A stretch of 64,000 nucleotides of DNA, from assembly GCA_027922465.2 (NCBI GenBank), contig BQMF02000203.1, positions 372,001-436,000 of the forward strand, in the 5' to 3' direction. This DNA comes from Turritopsis dohrnii (Eukaryota; Cnidaria; Hydrozoa; Anthoathecata; Oceaniidae). A program made the position numbers and the translations under genes. The notes under the pieces were generated by a model. The model saw only the letters and a list, made by a program, of their open reading frames with translations. It made no database searches and was not told the origin of the DNA. Of this stretch, positions 34,801 through 43,873 are shown one piece after another. Position 1 is the first letter of the stretch, and every line of letters begins with the position of its first letter.

Positions 34801-37800
34801 AACAATGTTTTGAAAGACTTCGTTAATGTTGCTGGTCCATATGGAATTTCGCATTTCGTAATTTTCACAAAAACAGAAATGTCGCCATATGTTGTAAGTA
34901 TTTTTCAATGGTGGTAAAATCATTATTTTATAGCAAATTGAAACTTGAAAAGTTTCTTGAGATGTGTTTGCCTTATAGAAAATTTGCCGGTTACCGAGAG
35001 GACCAACATTGACCTTTAAGCTGGAAGAGGTTTGTGCTTTTAGCCATGACTTGTAGTTCAATGATCAAAAGATACCTTTTAGTATTATGAAGAAAATTCA
35101 TTACCCAAGAAAACAGTTGTCATTGTCAATAGACAAAACAACCAATTCTGATTGTCCATCTAAATTTCTTATCTTGATGATATAGTCGTGTCATGTTTGT
35201 AAGTTCTCAGTTACTTATTTGAAGGATACTGAAGACTCACTCCCAAAAAAACTTTTTGCTGTATTCATAATTGATAAAAATTCTTATTCTGCACCCATCT
35301 ATTATATCACTAGTATTCCCTGATGCGAGATGTCACTGCTGTACAAAAAAGACCAAAAACTATTGGTTCGCAATTTAAATATCCCCCTTTGGTAAGATAC
35401 AGTTGTATAATTTGTTATTGTTGTGCTCATATCCATGTATACTTTAACTAAGAAAACTTGAAATTTTATAAGAACATTGTTTTAAAAGACCTTGTTGCAG
35501 ATGCCATGTAATACAGCTTTAATTTATCAGTTTTAATTCTTATATATATGTTCTTAATTTTTTTATGTTCTTAAATTGTTATCATGTCGAAATAATCTAT
35601 GCTTGCTTACAAAGCTTTTATTTACTGGTTTAATTATTCAAGTTGTTCTTGTACTAGGTTGTTCTGAATAGTTTCAACAGTGAAACATTAGAAATGAAAC
35701 TGATGACAACTGTCTTTCAAAACATGTTTCCTGCTATTAAAGTTCAAAAGGTATTATAAATACTAGTATCCCGTGTAAAAGTTTTTATGGGTTTTAATTT
35801 CAACAAGAAGCCGCTTGGCTTGAAGACTTCAGGACGTAACACAACGATGCATATTTAGTCTCAAAAATACAACGTTGCCGAATTACCAAATTATGTTCAA
35901 CTCTAATAAAATGACTGGCAAATTCAAAATCAGCAACTTCTAATTGTGCATTGTAGAAATTTTTATGAATATTGCAGAACTTTCTAAGTTTGATCCAAAT
36001 TTGGCCCGAATTACCCATTTCTGGTCAAATCTGACAAAATGACTGACAAATTCGTAATCAGCACCTTTTAAATGTGATCGACGCAAAATTTTTTGAAATT
36101 TGAAGAACTTTTTAAATTTGGTCCAAATTTGACCTAAATTGCTTAATTTTAGTAAAACCTGGCAAAATCATTGTCAAATTTGAAATCAGCACCTTTCAAA
36201 TGTGATCCGTGCAAAATTTCATGAAAATTGAAGAACTTTCGAAATTTGGTCCAAATTTGGCCTAAATTGGGCAATTTTAGTCAAACTTCGCAATATCATT
36301 GTCAAATTCGAAATCAGCACCTTTCAAATGTGATCCGTGCAAAATTTCATGAAAATTGAAGAACTTTCGAAATTTGGTCCAAATTTGGCCTAAATTGGCC
36401 AATTTTAGTCAAACCTGGCAAAATCATTGTCAAATTCGAAATCAGCACCTTTCAATTGTGCTCTGTGCAAATTTTCATGAAAATTGGTCAACTGGAAGTC
36501 CTAATTTGACGAAATTTGCGAATTCGGCAACGATGTCATGTAAACGCTGCACGAAAACGTTCATAACTTGGAGGAGTAGTAGGAGGAGAAGGAGGAGAAA
36601 CCACGGGTATTTTAAATACTTTACTCCACCACGGGTGTCCTAAAGTCAATTATGTAACATTGGTGATGAAATGTAATGGGGAACCATTATGATCAAAGAA
36701 TATAACGTCCATATAGAAAAATAACTGACCGTGAAATTTAAATAAAACTTTGAAATAAAAGTGTGACACTCAAATGCGTGTGAATGATAATAGATATATC
36801 AAATGTAGAAGACTAATAATTATTTCCTTCAATAAAAATTCAAACAACACTGTTAAAACTTTTTCTAGGTAAAGCTGAGTGAAATTCGGAGATGTGCTAT
36901 GTTTAATTATGATAAGGAATCTGGCTGCATTGATTTTCGACATTAGTAAGTGTGTACTTTACAGTTATGTATAACTTACAGTTTCTCCTCAACTTCATTT
37001 TATGACGAAAGCAAGACCAGATTCAAGTTTTGTCATCAACTTCCAAACAATTTTCAGTGAGGAGAATTTATCAGCATCATATGTGTTTTTGTGTTTGCGT
37101 TATAATTTTGCAAGAAAAGAGTCACATTTCGACTATCAACCTACGTCATTTCAACGTTGACTAAAATACACCATACATTGGAATTAAGGTTCAAGATCAA
37201 TCTTAACAGTTAAGAAAAAAAACTTTTGATTTCAAGTGGCCATATAGCTACTTGAAATCAAAAGTTATATTTCGATGTCTTGATGAAAGAATAATAAATA
37301 AAGGAGGTCAATGTTGTATATTGAATTAATACTTGGTACCTGTCATCTTGTCAGAAGCAAGATGTTTTCATTTGTATGAAATTCGATAATGTTTTAAATT
37401 TTTATTTGTTAGTAACATTGAAGCAACACCTGTAGGTGTTAGTCGTGGTGTGAAAAAGTTACTGAAGAATAAAATACCTAATCTAGGATCCTTACCAGAC
37501 ATCAGTGATTTTATGAGCGGGTATATAAATAAAATTTATCATACTGTCCCTATCTGTTGTAATTCTTTGCGTCATCTTTCTGAGTTCCATTTCACTTATA
37601 TTATTACATTTTAGTGCTGCTTATCTCTCCGAAAGTGAGGGGGAGGAACCAATGGAAGCACAAGTGACATTGCCGCAACATGTACACGGTAGAGGCAATA
37701 TGAAATCTGGTCAAAGTGCTATCCGGCTGACAGAGGTTTGGATATGTTTCGTTAAGGAGAGATGTTTTTTGAAGTACTGGGATAACCACAAGAACTAAAC

Positions 37801-39473
37801 AGATAAACGTTTTTGTGGATTTCCGTAGAATTGTGTTTTCGTTTTGATTTTTTTGATTTGAACGGTTTCCTTCCACACCATAAAAATTGAATGGGAAAGG
37901 GGTGTTTTCGTTTTGTAGATGGGACCTCGTTTGAAACTGCTGCTCATCAAGATCGAAGAAGGTGTGAGTGACGGAGAAGTCTTGTTTCACAGATATGGTA
38001 GGTATTTTACTCGTAACTTTGACAGCGTACAGTCCATCGATGGCTACTAATTTTGGCTGACACGCTGCTTTTGAAACACATCAGAGTGGTGTGCCGAAAT
38101 TATATTAAATTAATCTCAGGTTTGGCGCGAAATACTGCTCAATTCACACTGCTCAATTCACACTGCTCAATTCACTATCATTTTGTTATTGAACAGGAGG
38201 AAATGATTGGAGCACCAGAAGGGACCTGAATTTTATGTAAAGAGATGAGTTCTCAGCGCGTTGTTCTTCCATTTAGAAAAAAGGACACAGGAAGAGAAGA
38301 AGGCTCTAAGAAGAAAGAAAGAGGAAGCTAGGTATGTACCTTGCTGCACCAACCAGAATGCTAGTTTCATCGTTCAAACTTTGGAAGCTATCATTGCGTT
38401 CCTCTATGTCTTCATCTTTTCATCATTTCAGGAAACTCAAAGAGAAACGAAGAATGCAACAAGAGAAGAACATGAAAAGAAAAGAGATGGAAAAGGAGCT
38501 TAACAAGTGAACATTTTCACAATTATGTTCTTTCACTTTCATCTTAAGTTACTCAGCCGTCTACAATAGCGCTATTTTTTGACGTGAGCCGAGTAAAACC
38601 TTACCGCCGTTTTCCATTTGGTGAAATAGACCTTTTCCTTAACTACATCATTCCATTAATCGCCTCGTTGTAAACTGCACAACTTTCATCAATCAGCTTG
38701 AAAACGAGGCGATTGATGTTGTGACGTAATTTATGGAAAGGTCCATTGTTTCAAATTCTGCGCACGAATCGTCCATTGCGGTCCCTACTAATATTCAAGT
38801 AATGTTTTTTAGAGAACGAAGTCTTGCAGGAATGAAGAGAAAAGCGAAAGAAGAAGAGGACACATCAGGTAGAGGTTTCTTTCGTGTTATGAAAATGAAA
38901 GTTTTTTGCGTATTATTCCTAATGAGTTTATCTTTTCTTATTTCTTTGCAGACGATGAAAAAGAAAATGATGAAAAAGAAGATAATGAAAAAGAAGATGA
39001 CGATGCAGAGTATTACCGACAAGAAGTCGGTGACGAACCAGACGACGGTAATTAGGGGAAATCGGATAAGTTCAAACAGTCAGGAAACTTTCTCCAAGGA
39101 GTTTTACTGACAACTTCTGAAACAGTCTTATTGAGTTTTGGTGTGAAAAAGTTTCTGAAAGCTCTCCATCCCTTGGTTCTGAATTTCCTACTGTTCTCCT
39201 CCTCATGACACTTTTGGTTATAAAATTAATTTATATGAATGTTTAGATTTGCTGCAAAGTAAGACAAAGAAAAGGAAATTTTCCAAACGAAGTGAATCGG
39301 ATTCTAAAACGTTCCGAAACAAATCCGATCGGAGTAAGAAAGATGACGCTGAAAAAACTATTCAAAAACGTAAAGATGTAGTGGCTAGGAAAAACAATAG
39401 GGGCAGCCTTAAACAAGCGAAAGTGTTGAGTAAGCGACCAATCAAAGAACGTAGAAAGAAAATGAAAAGATAG
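31860..39473 (+). CDS. PPAN: PPAN / Peter Pan / SSF1 homologue (Brix domain, 60S assembly)
   Basis: PPAN works in the nucleolus in ITS2 processing and early 60S ribosome assembly. Fifteen exons join in frame to 461 residues (human about 473): 31860-31874, 34578-34730, 34792-34893, 34979-35029, 35314-35391, 35658-35750, 36869-36945, 37413-37520, 37615-37735, 37919-37997, 38277-38331, 38432-38506, 38813-38868, 38952-39047, 39247-39473; all introns are GT-AG. The Brix domain is clear: PRSFIFHRGDVGKL, DMRRLMEPYTATNL, VAGPYGISHF, LPRGPTLTF, YSLMRDV, VLNSFNSE, MFPAIKV, DFRHYNIEATPVGVSRGVKK and RGNMKSGQSAIRLTEMGPR. The tail is a lysine/glutamate coiled coil, an acidic block ending AEYYRQEVGDEP, and a basic C-terminus. 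The first exon is only MGKGK; its assignment rests on splice phase and the family's short basic start. Introns hold several transposons. Confidence 0.93.
32329..33301. mobile_element. Inverted-repeat element in PPAN intron 1, with mariner-type relic
   Basis: Termini GGTCATTCCATATAAT / ATTATATGGAATGACC are perfect 16-bp inverted repeats. The 6-bp target duplication CTACCA lies at 32323-32328 and 33302-33307. A second, inner inverted pair of about 50 bp (around 32636-32690 and 33023-33078, with ACAGGGTATCAATT at its inner edge) brackets a transposase fragment. Confidence 0.8.
32724..32990 (+). pseudogene. Mariner/IS630-type transposase C-terminal relic
   Basis: Gives VEWPPRSPDLTVCDFFLWGY then IK, a stop, QIWEQPPN, LDQLKASIRNVAANLDPQMI and VNKCFGKNG, ending at TAA 32988-32990. 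W-PRSPDL-x-x-C-DFFLWGY is the third catalytic block of the IS630/Tc1/mariner superfamily. One internal stop and the loss of the N-terminal two thirds make it inactive. A 6-bp target duplication around its host element is not typical of mariner (TA). Confidence 0.7.
35825..36647. mobile_element. MITE with internal ~120-bp tandem repeats, copy 1 (PPAN intron 6)
   Basis: Short inverted ends GACTTCAGGAC / GTCCTAAAGTC. The interior contains about four diverged tandem units carrying AAATCAGCACCTTTCAAATG, then GTGCAAAATTTCATGAAAAT, then TTTGGTCCAAATTTGGCC. Near the right end is a GTAGTAGGAGGAGAAGGAGG purine stretch. Copies with the same ends lie at 61020-61590 and, more decayed, 47530-47937. Confidence 0.75.
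38026..38100 (-). mobile_element. SINE core fragment (same family as 13195-13473)
   Basis: The stretch from AGTCCATCGATGGCT through GCTGACACGCTGCTTTTGAA to CAGAGTGGTGTG matches the core of the SINE at 13195-13473 with a few differences. The tRNA head and the tail are missing. It lies in PPAN intron 10. Confidence 0.65.
38629..38743. mobile_element. 115-bp foldback in PPAN intron 12
   Basis: GACCTTTTCCTTAACTACAT and ATTAATCGCCTCGTT on the left pair with AACGAGGCGATTGATG and ATTTATGGAAAGGTC on the right. No protein. A small MITE. Confidence 0.65.
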
Positions 39474-40362
39474 ACAAAGTTATCGGAAGAGCTTTTGATC
39501 TGAGTGACTCCTCCTCTCCAGAAGATGGATCTTCAAGTAAACTTCCCGTAGCTTTTTAAAACATTTTAACTGTAGTTTTTACCATAAAATAAGAAAGTTT
39601 TGTGGAAAATATATTGATGAAGGTGAGAATTTATAGATGTGAAAAATTGCTATAATGATGATGAATCGCGTGGACGGTATTGATAAGCTTATTGAAAAGT
39701 CCATAGCAACAACATCATCAGAGTGCAAGATGTTTTTTGCTATTCATAAAAGTATATCTGAAGAATAATATTCTGGATGTTACAAGTTACACTACGCAGT
39801 GTTGAAAAGATTTACACAATCATTTAGTTGGGATGTACAATTTTATTAAGATCACATAATCGAGGCTAATCTATATAATATTAGAACCCAGACTTCCATT
39901 ACTTGACTTTTTCCATCCTCTAGCCCGATTAGAAACGATCAGTGATGATGGAAGGTTGGGTTCTAATATTATATAGCTTGATTATCCAATCTTAAATTGT
40001 ATCCCGATTCTACTTACAAAATCGGAATCACATTTTCGGTCTGTCAACCCTTACGTAATTCTTCAATATGTTTGGAAAATCTTGAAACCGCTAGACAGGA
40101 AGTTTAAGTTCATTAGAATTTGTTCCTGAACTAAATTTGCCGATTGACATCAAAATGTATGGTATGACCATTTTCAAAGCAGTCAAAAATTAATCCAGTT
40201 GTACCTGCATGGAGATACTTGAAGTATAACCGAGGTAGCACCACTCAGTTAATTAGAAATCATTTACTTCAAGCATGGTCTCATAACTTTAAAAATGCAC
40301 ATTATGAAACAAGGACATTTTGAAGTTTGTAGTGACAGCAACTATTCACACCTTTTATATAG
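39474..40362. other. PPAN 3' region; includes a 105-bp palindrome
   Basis: Presumed 3' UTR then intergenic DNA. CTATATAATATTAGAACCCA (39871-39890) is repeated inverted as TGGGTTCTAATATTATATAG (39956-39975), a foldback MITE. No gene otherwise. Confidence 0.5.
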
Positions 40363-40440
40363 TGTTGCCACTCTTCCGGCCCTGGCTGGAAACTCCGGCT
40401 GACCCCTGAGGAATTTTAGCTTATTCCTTCCTGCCCTCAT
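40363..40440 (+). repeat. GGCCCTGGCTGGAAACTC repeat, left copy
   Basis: TGTTGCCACTCTTCCGGCCC onward, including GAGGAATTTTAGCTTATTCC, is repeated in the same orientation at 43631-43708 with small differences. The two copies enclose the orphan ORF at 41319-42674. Confidence 0.7.
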
Positions 40441-40497
40441 GGACTTCTGATAATTTTTTATTTAGACCGGAGCACGGGATTTTACATTTAAAAAAAT

Positions 40498-40551
40498 CCC
40501 CCGCTAACTCGACATTTTCCCCGGGCCCCCGTCGATGTCGAGTTAGCGGGG
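40498..40551. repeat. GC-rich perfect stem-loop
   Basis: CCCCGCTAACTCGACA pairs with TGTCGAGTTAGCGGGG around a CCCCGGGCCCCC loop. Confidence 0.65.
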
Positions 40552-40970
40552 AAAGCGAAAAATCCATTAAAAATCATTTCAAGCGTTTCAAGCTTTGATT
40601 CGAAATAAAAATAGCCAAGATTTAGAGCTAAAACATCATATATACAAAAATAAATAACGAAAAAACATTTTGTCTCCCACCTACTACAGTACCATGCTTT
40701 GAAACGGGAAAAAAGCAAAGTCAGCTAATAATTGTATACCACCGTGTAACAGCAGGATGAAGATGATGAACAAAATCGAAAACTGACTTTCGCCTATCTC
40801 GTGAAACTACTATGCCTACTCGCTCGCTGTGTTTAAGATTAATGAAAAGGAGAATATTTTTTTGTCTTTATATTTCCCAGTTCCAACATGTTCATTTTTT
40901 TACCAATTACAGCGCCTCATTCTTATAAAAAAATCAGTGAAATACATATAAATGAACATACATAATAACC

Positions 40971-41049
40971 AACCTCGAACCCAGGGTCTCTTGCCTTTTC
41001 GGATATTCGGATAGCGATCGAAAAAGCAAGAGACCCTGGGTTCGAGGTT
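40971..41049. mobile_element. Foldback family F1 (AACCTCGNACCCAGGG), copy 1
   Basis: AACCTCGAACCCAGGGTCTC then TTGC pairs perfectly with GCAA then GAGACCCTGGGTTCGAGGTT. Other copies with the same ends are at 42800-42882 and 52142-52314. Confidence 0.75.
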
Positions 41050-41318
41050 CACATAGTAATATTTAAAATATTGGCTTTTAGTCAAAGAAAATTATGAGAA
41101 TTACAAGAAAAATCAGGGACCTTTGACTGAACGAACTCCGTATCACTAATCCTCAAAAATCTGCCATTATATTTACGTGAAGTCAGTACCAGGCCTTTCT
41201 GCATACGTGCGCAGTTGACGTCTATCATTTGACGTCATATACACGATACCACATTAAACGTCACCTTTATTTTCAAACTCATTCTGGAACAAGAATTCGT
41301 TGAGATCAGATGTTTTGA

Positions 41319-42674
41319 ATGAAATTCAATCTGATCATGAATCTGCCGAGACCGAAGTTGTTTCGGAAGAAAATGAAAAAACGAGTGAAATGTTCCTTCT
41401 TCACTTTGATTAGAAATTACTTGACATTATGTTTTTGCATTGGCAAAACGGAACCATCAAGGGATATCATTAGTTTACCACAGCCAATTCGTGAGACAGG
41501 TGGATCCGATTCGGGTAAAGATCGTCAGAATTATTCGTCCGAAGAACTTCCTGATTACCATCACTCGCAAGAACTATGCTGCCGAAGTGTTTGTTCATAT
41601 TTATCTGGCGATGATATCAGCATCACTGCATCCACAAGCATATATATGACACTAAGCGATATGTCTTTATCAGATAACCATTCCAGTAATGTATTATCTG
41701 CTTCTATAGGAAGACTATCAAAGAAAAATGAAAATCGAATAGCTTCAACGGATTTACTTGAGCCCCCTGAATTCGTCAACATAAAACAGGAATCTAAATT
41801 AAGACCTAAAAGTAACATGGGGGACGATGAGGAATTAGAATCGACCTCCCAGATGATTCCTATCTACCAATGTCTAGATCAGACAGGACATCACGAAACG
41901 AAAGAAGAAATGGCCGAAGAAGAATTGCCATCAAGCTCAATAATGATCCCAATGGTCAATATGTATAATTATATCAAGTCTCAACCATCAAAGATTGTTA
42001 ACAATGGTAGAGGCTTATTTTGTTGTAAAGGTTCTGAAAAACCAAGAACTGACATGGCCCTTCATGATGCACGCAGCATTAAATTTGATTGGGCCATCAT
42101 ACCAAAAGGATATATGACATCCCTCCAGCAGCCACCTATTGAAGTTGACAGAAAAGCAACATCTTTATTGCCGGTGAAAAAATCAAATGAATGCTTCCAA
42201 GATGCGCTGTTAGCAAATATTGTGCATGTTTCAAAGCCTCCAGACAACAAACCACAAATGCGTAGACGAAACGCCCGCTATAGCCACGCCCGACCCACCC
42301 AAATCATTCAAATGTTAAAAAGCCAGCAATCAAAGAACCAAGAAACGGACGAACCAGTATGCTATAATACACCCTCATTCGCGGAGATGAACGGATTTGA
42401 GTTAGTTTGTGGGGGAGTGCAACAAAAAAGATCGCAAGGAAGCGTTGATGCAGGAGTAGCATCTGCGGCTCAAATTGGAAAGGTATCAAAGGGTTTCACT
42501 GATGAAGATCTTACACAATTAGAAGAAGAAATAATGCGAGAATATGAAGCCACTCAAGTTCAAACTCCTACAGCTGACATTGTCAACATTGACTCTAAAG
42601 AAAATAGCAACGAAGATGGCGGCACAAGTTGCAACACAATCGATGATCTGCATAAGTTTTTGAAACTTCTTTAA
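41319..42674 (+). CDS. Orphan intronless ORF, 451 codons
   Basis: A long open frame in AT-rich DNA, not recognised. The first 40 residues are basic, with a hydrophobic/cysteine stretch (CSFFTLIRNYLTLCFCIG) that could be a membrane or anchor segment. The rest is rich in Ser, Glu, Asp and Gln, probably disordered, with a charged helix near the C-terminus (FTDEDLTQLEEEIMREYEAT) and the ending LHKFLKLL. The true start is uncertain: other Met codons follow at residues 7, 19 and beyond, and an acidic alternative frame (DVLNEIQSDHESAETEVV) overlaps the first ~100 bases, so a 5' exon may join here. It lies between PPAN and PEX3 and is enclosed by two pairs of repeats. It could be a lineage-specific gene or the last large exon of one. 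Confidence 0.5.
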   Translation: MKFNLIMNLPRPKLFRKKMKKRVKCSFFTLIRNYLTLCFCIGKTEPSRDIISLPQPIRETGGSDSGKDRQNYSSEELPDYHHSQELCCRSVCSYLSGDDISITASTSIYMTLSDMSLSDNHSSNVLSASIGRLSKKNENRIASTDLLEPPEFVNIKQESKLRPKSNMGDDEELESTSQMIPIYQCLDQTGHHETKEEMAEEELPSSSIMIPMVNMYNYIKSQPSKIVNNGRGLFCCKGSEKPRTDMALHDARSIKFDWAIIPKGYMTSLQQPPIEVDRKATSLLPVKKSNECFQDALLANIVHVSKPPDNKPQMRRRNARYSHARPTQIIQMLKSQQSKNQETDEPVCYNTPSFAEMNGFELVCGGVQQKRSQGSVDAGVASAAQIGKVSKGFTDEDLTQLEEEIMREYEATQVQTPTADIVNIDSKENSNEDGGTSCNTIDDLHKFLKLL

Positions 42675-42799
42675 TTTTTTTTAGTCGATAGAAAATTTTA
42701 AATGAATTTAAAATTCGTATAAAATTCATATATCTTTCATGAAAAACAAAACAAAAGCATTTTCTATAGCGAAAGGGCTTTAGTATACCTTCTATTGTC

Positions 42800-42882
42800 A
42801 ACCTCGTACCCAAGCTTTCTTGCCTTTTCGCTATAGGGACGGTGGCTACATCGAAAAGGGTAGAAACACTGGGTACGAGGGT
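42800..42882. mobile_element. Foldback family F1, copy 2
   Basis: AACCTCGTACCCAAGCTTTC / AACACTGGGTACGAGGGT with CCTTTTCG in the loop arm. It lies 125 bp after the orphan ORF stop. Confidence 0.65.
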
Positions 42883-43630
42883 CCTTCTAGTGTAACTGCT
42901 CTGCAACTCAAAAATATCAGATCTCGATCGTATCAAGTCGCCGTATCAACCTAGATTCCTATCATGGTCTTTTTTTGCAATGACGTCCCTATTGTCTATT
43001 GTCATAAAAATTAGCAAAAATATATGTTTCATCACTCCTACGAACGAACTGTAAAAACAAGCAGAGTTGGAACCGTAAGTTTAAAAGGAGGCACTTCGAG
43101 GACTCACACAGTAGTCGGGAGTATTTCGTGATTCAATTACACGAGTTATGAAGGCCTTCCCGTTTCCATCATGTCATAAAATATGTTGAAAGAACCAAAA
43201 AGACTCGGTGCAGTTTTTCTTTTCTTTGCAACTTCTACACTTGAAATAGACTAGAAATCTATCAATTTAAATTGATCAGGGTGCTTTCTGGGTAGTTATG
43301 AAGTGAATGACAAGAGTCTTTGTTTACTTTTTACACCCAGAATTAGAAGAAGAGGGTCCGTAAATTGATTTAAGGCCTGCTTGGCTGGCTGTTCCTATAA
43401 AGAACATTGACGGTATCTATAAAACGAATATAAAATAGCAGAGTAGTTTTTTTCCACCAGAATATCTTTACTTTGCCTTCTTACTGACTCAATATTTCAA
43501 TTTCCCTAAACATAGTCTAGACACCCTTGTTTTGCACCCCAAAACATAATCATTTGCTGGTTCTTAAAATATTTCCCCTCCTTTTGTGCAGTGTTTGATT
43601 GCAGAGATGCAAGTTAATCCTAGTTAACAG
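42883..43630. other. Non-coding stretch before PEX3
   Basis: No gene or clear repeat was recognised between foldback copy 2 and the right GGCCCTGG repeat. Confidence 0.35.
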
Positions 43631-43708
43631 TGTTGTCACTCTTCCGGCCCTGGCCGGAAACTTCGGCTGTTGAGGAATTTTAGCTTATTCCTTCTCCGGC
43701 CCTCCTCA
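43631..43708 (+). repeat. GGCCCTGGCCGGAAACTT repeat, right copy
   Basis: Matches 40363-40440 in the same orientation (TGTTGTCACTCTTCCGGCCC, then GAGGAATTTTAGCTTATTCC). It ends about 165 bp before the PEX3 start codon. Confidence 0.7.
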
Positions 43709-43873
43709 TCATGAGTCCCAAAAAGCCATCTGTGGAGGAGACCATTTTCGGGAATCTGTATGCGCCTCATAATGAGACTGTACTAACAATATCTTCCAAT
43801 TTTATATGTTTTATTAGTTGTGCTTAACTTTGAATCTCATGAATATATAGATACATTTTTAGGGTATTTCACC

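Noticed and set aside
43820..43873. Longer PEX3 N-terminus from the ATG at 43820
   Set aside because: The family begins with a short segment directly before the basic run and membrane helix; the extra 18 residues have no match to it.
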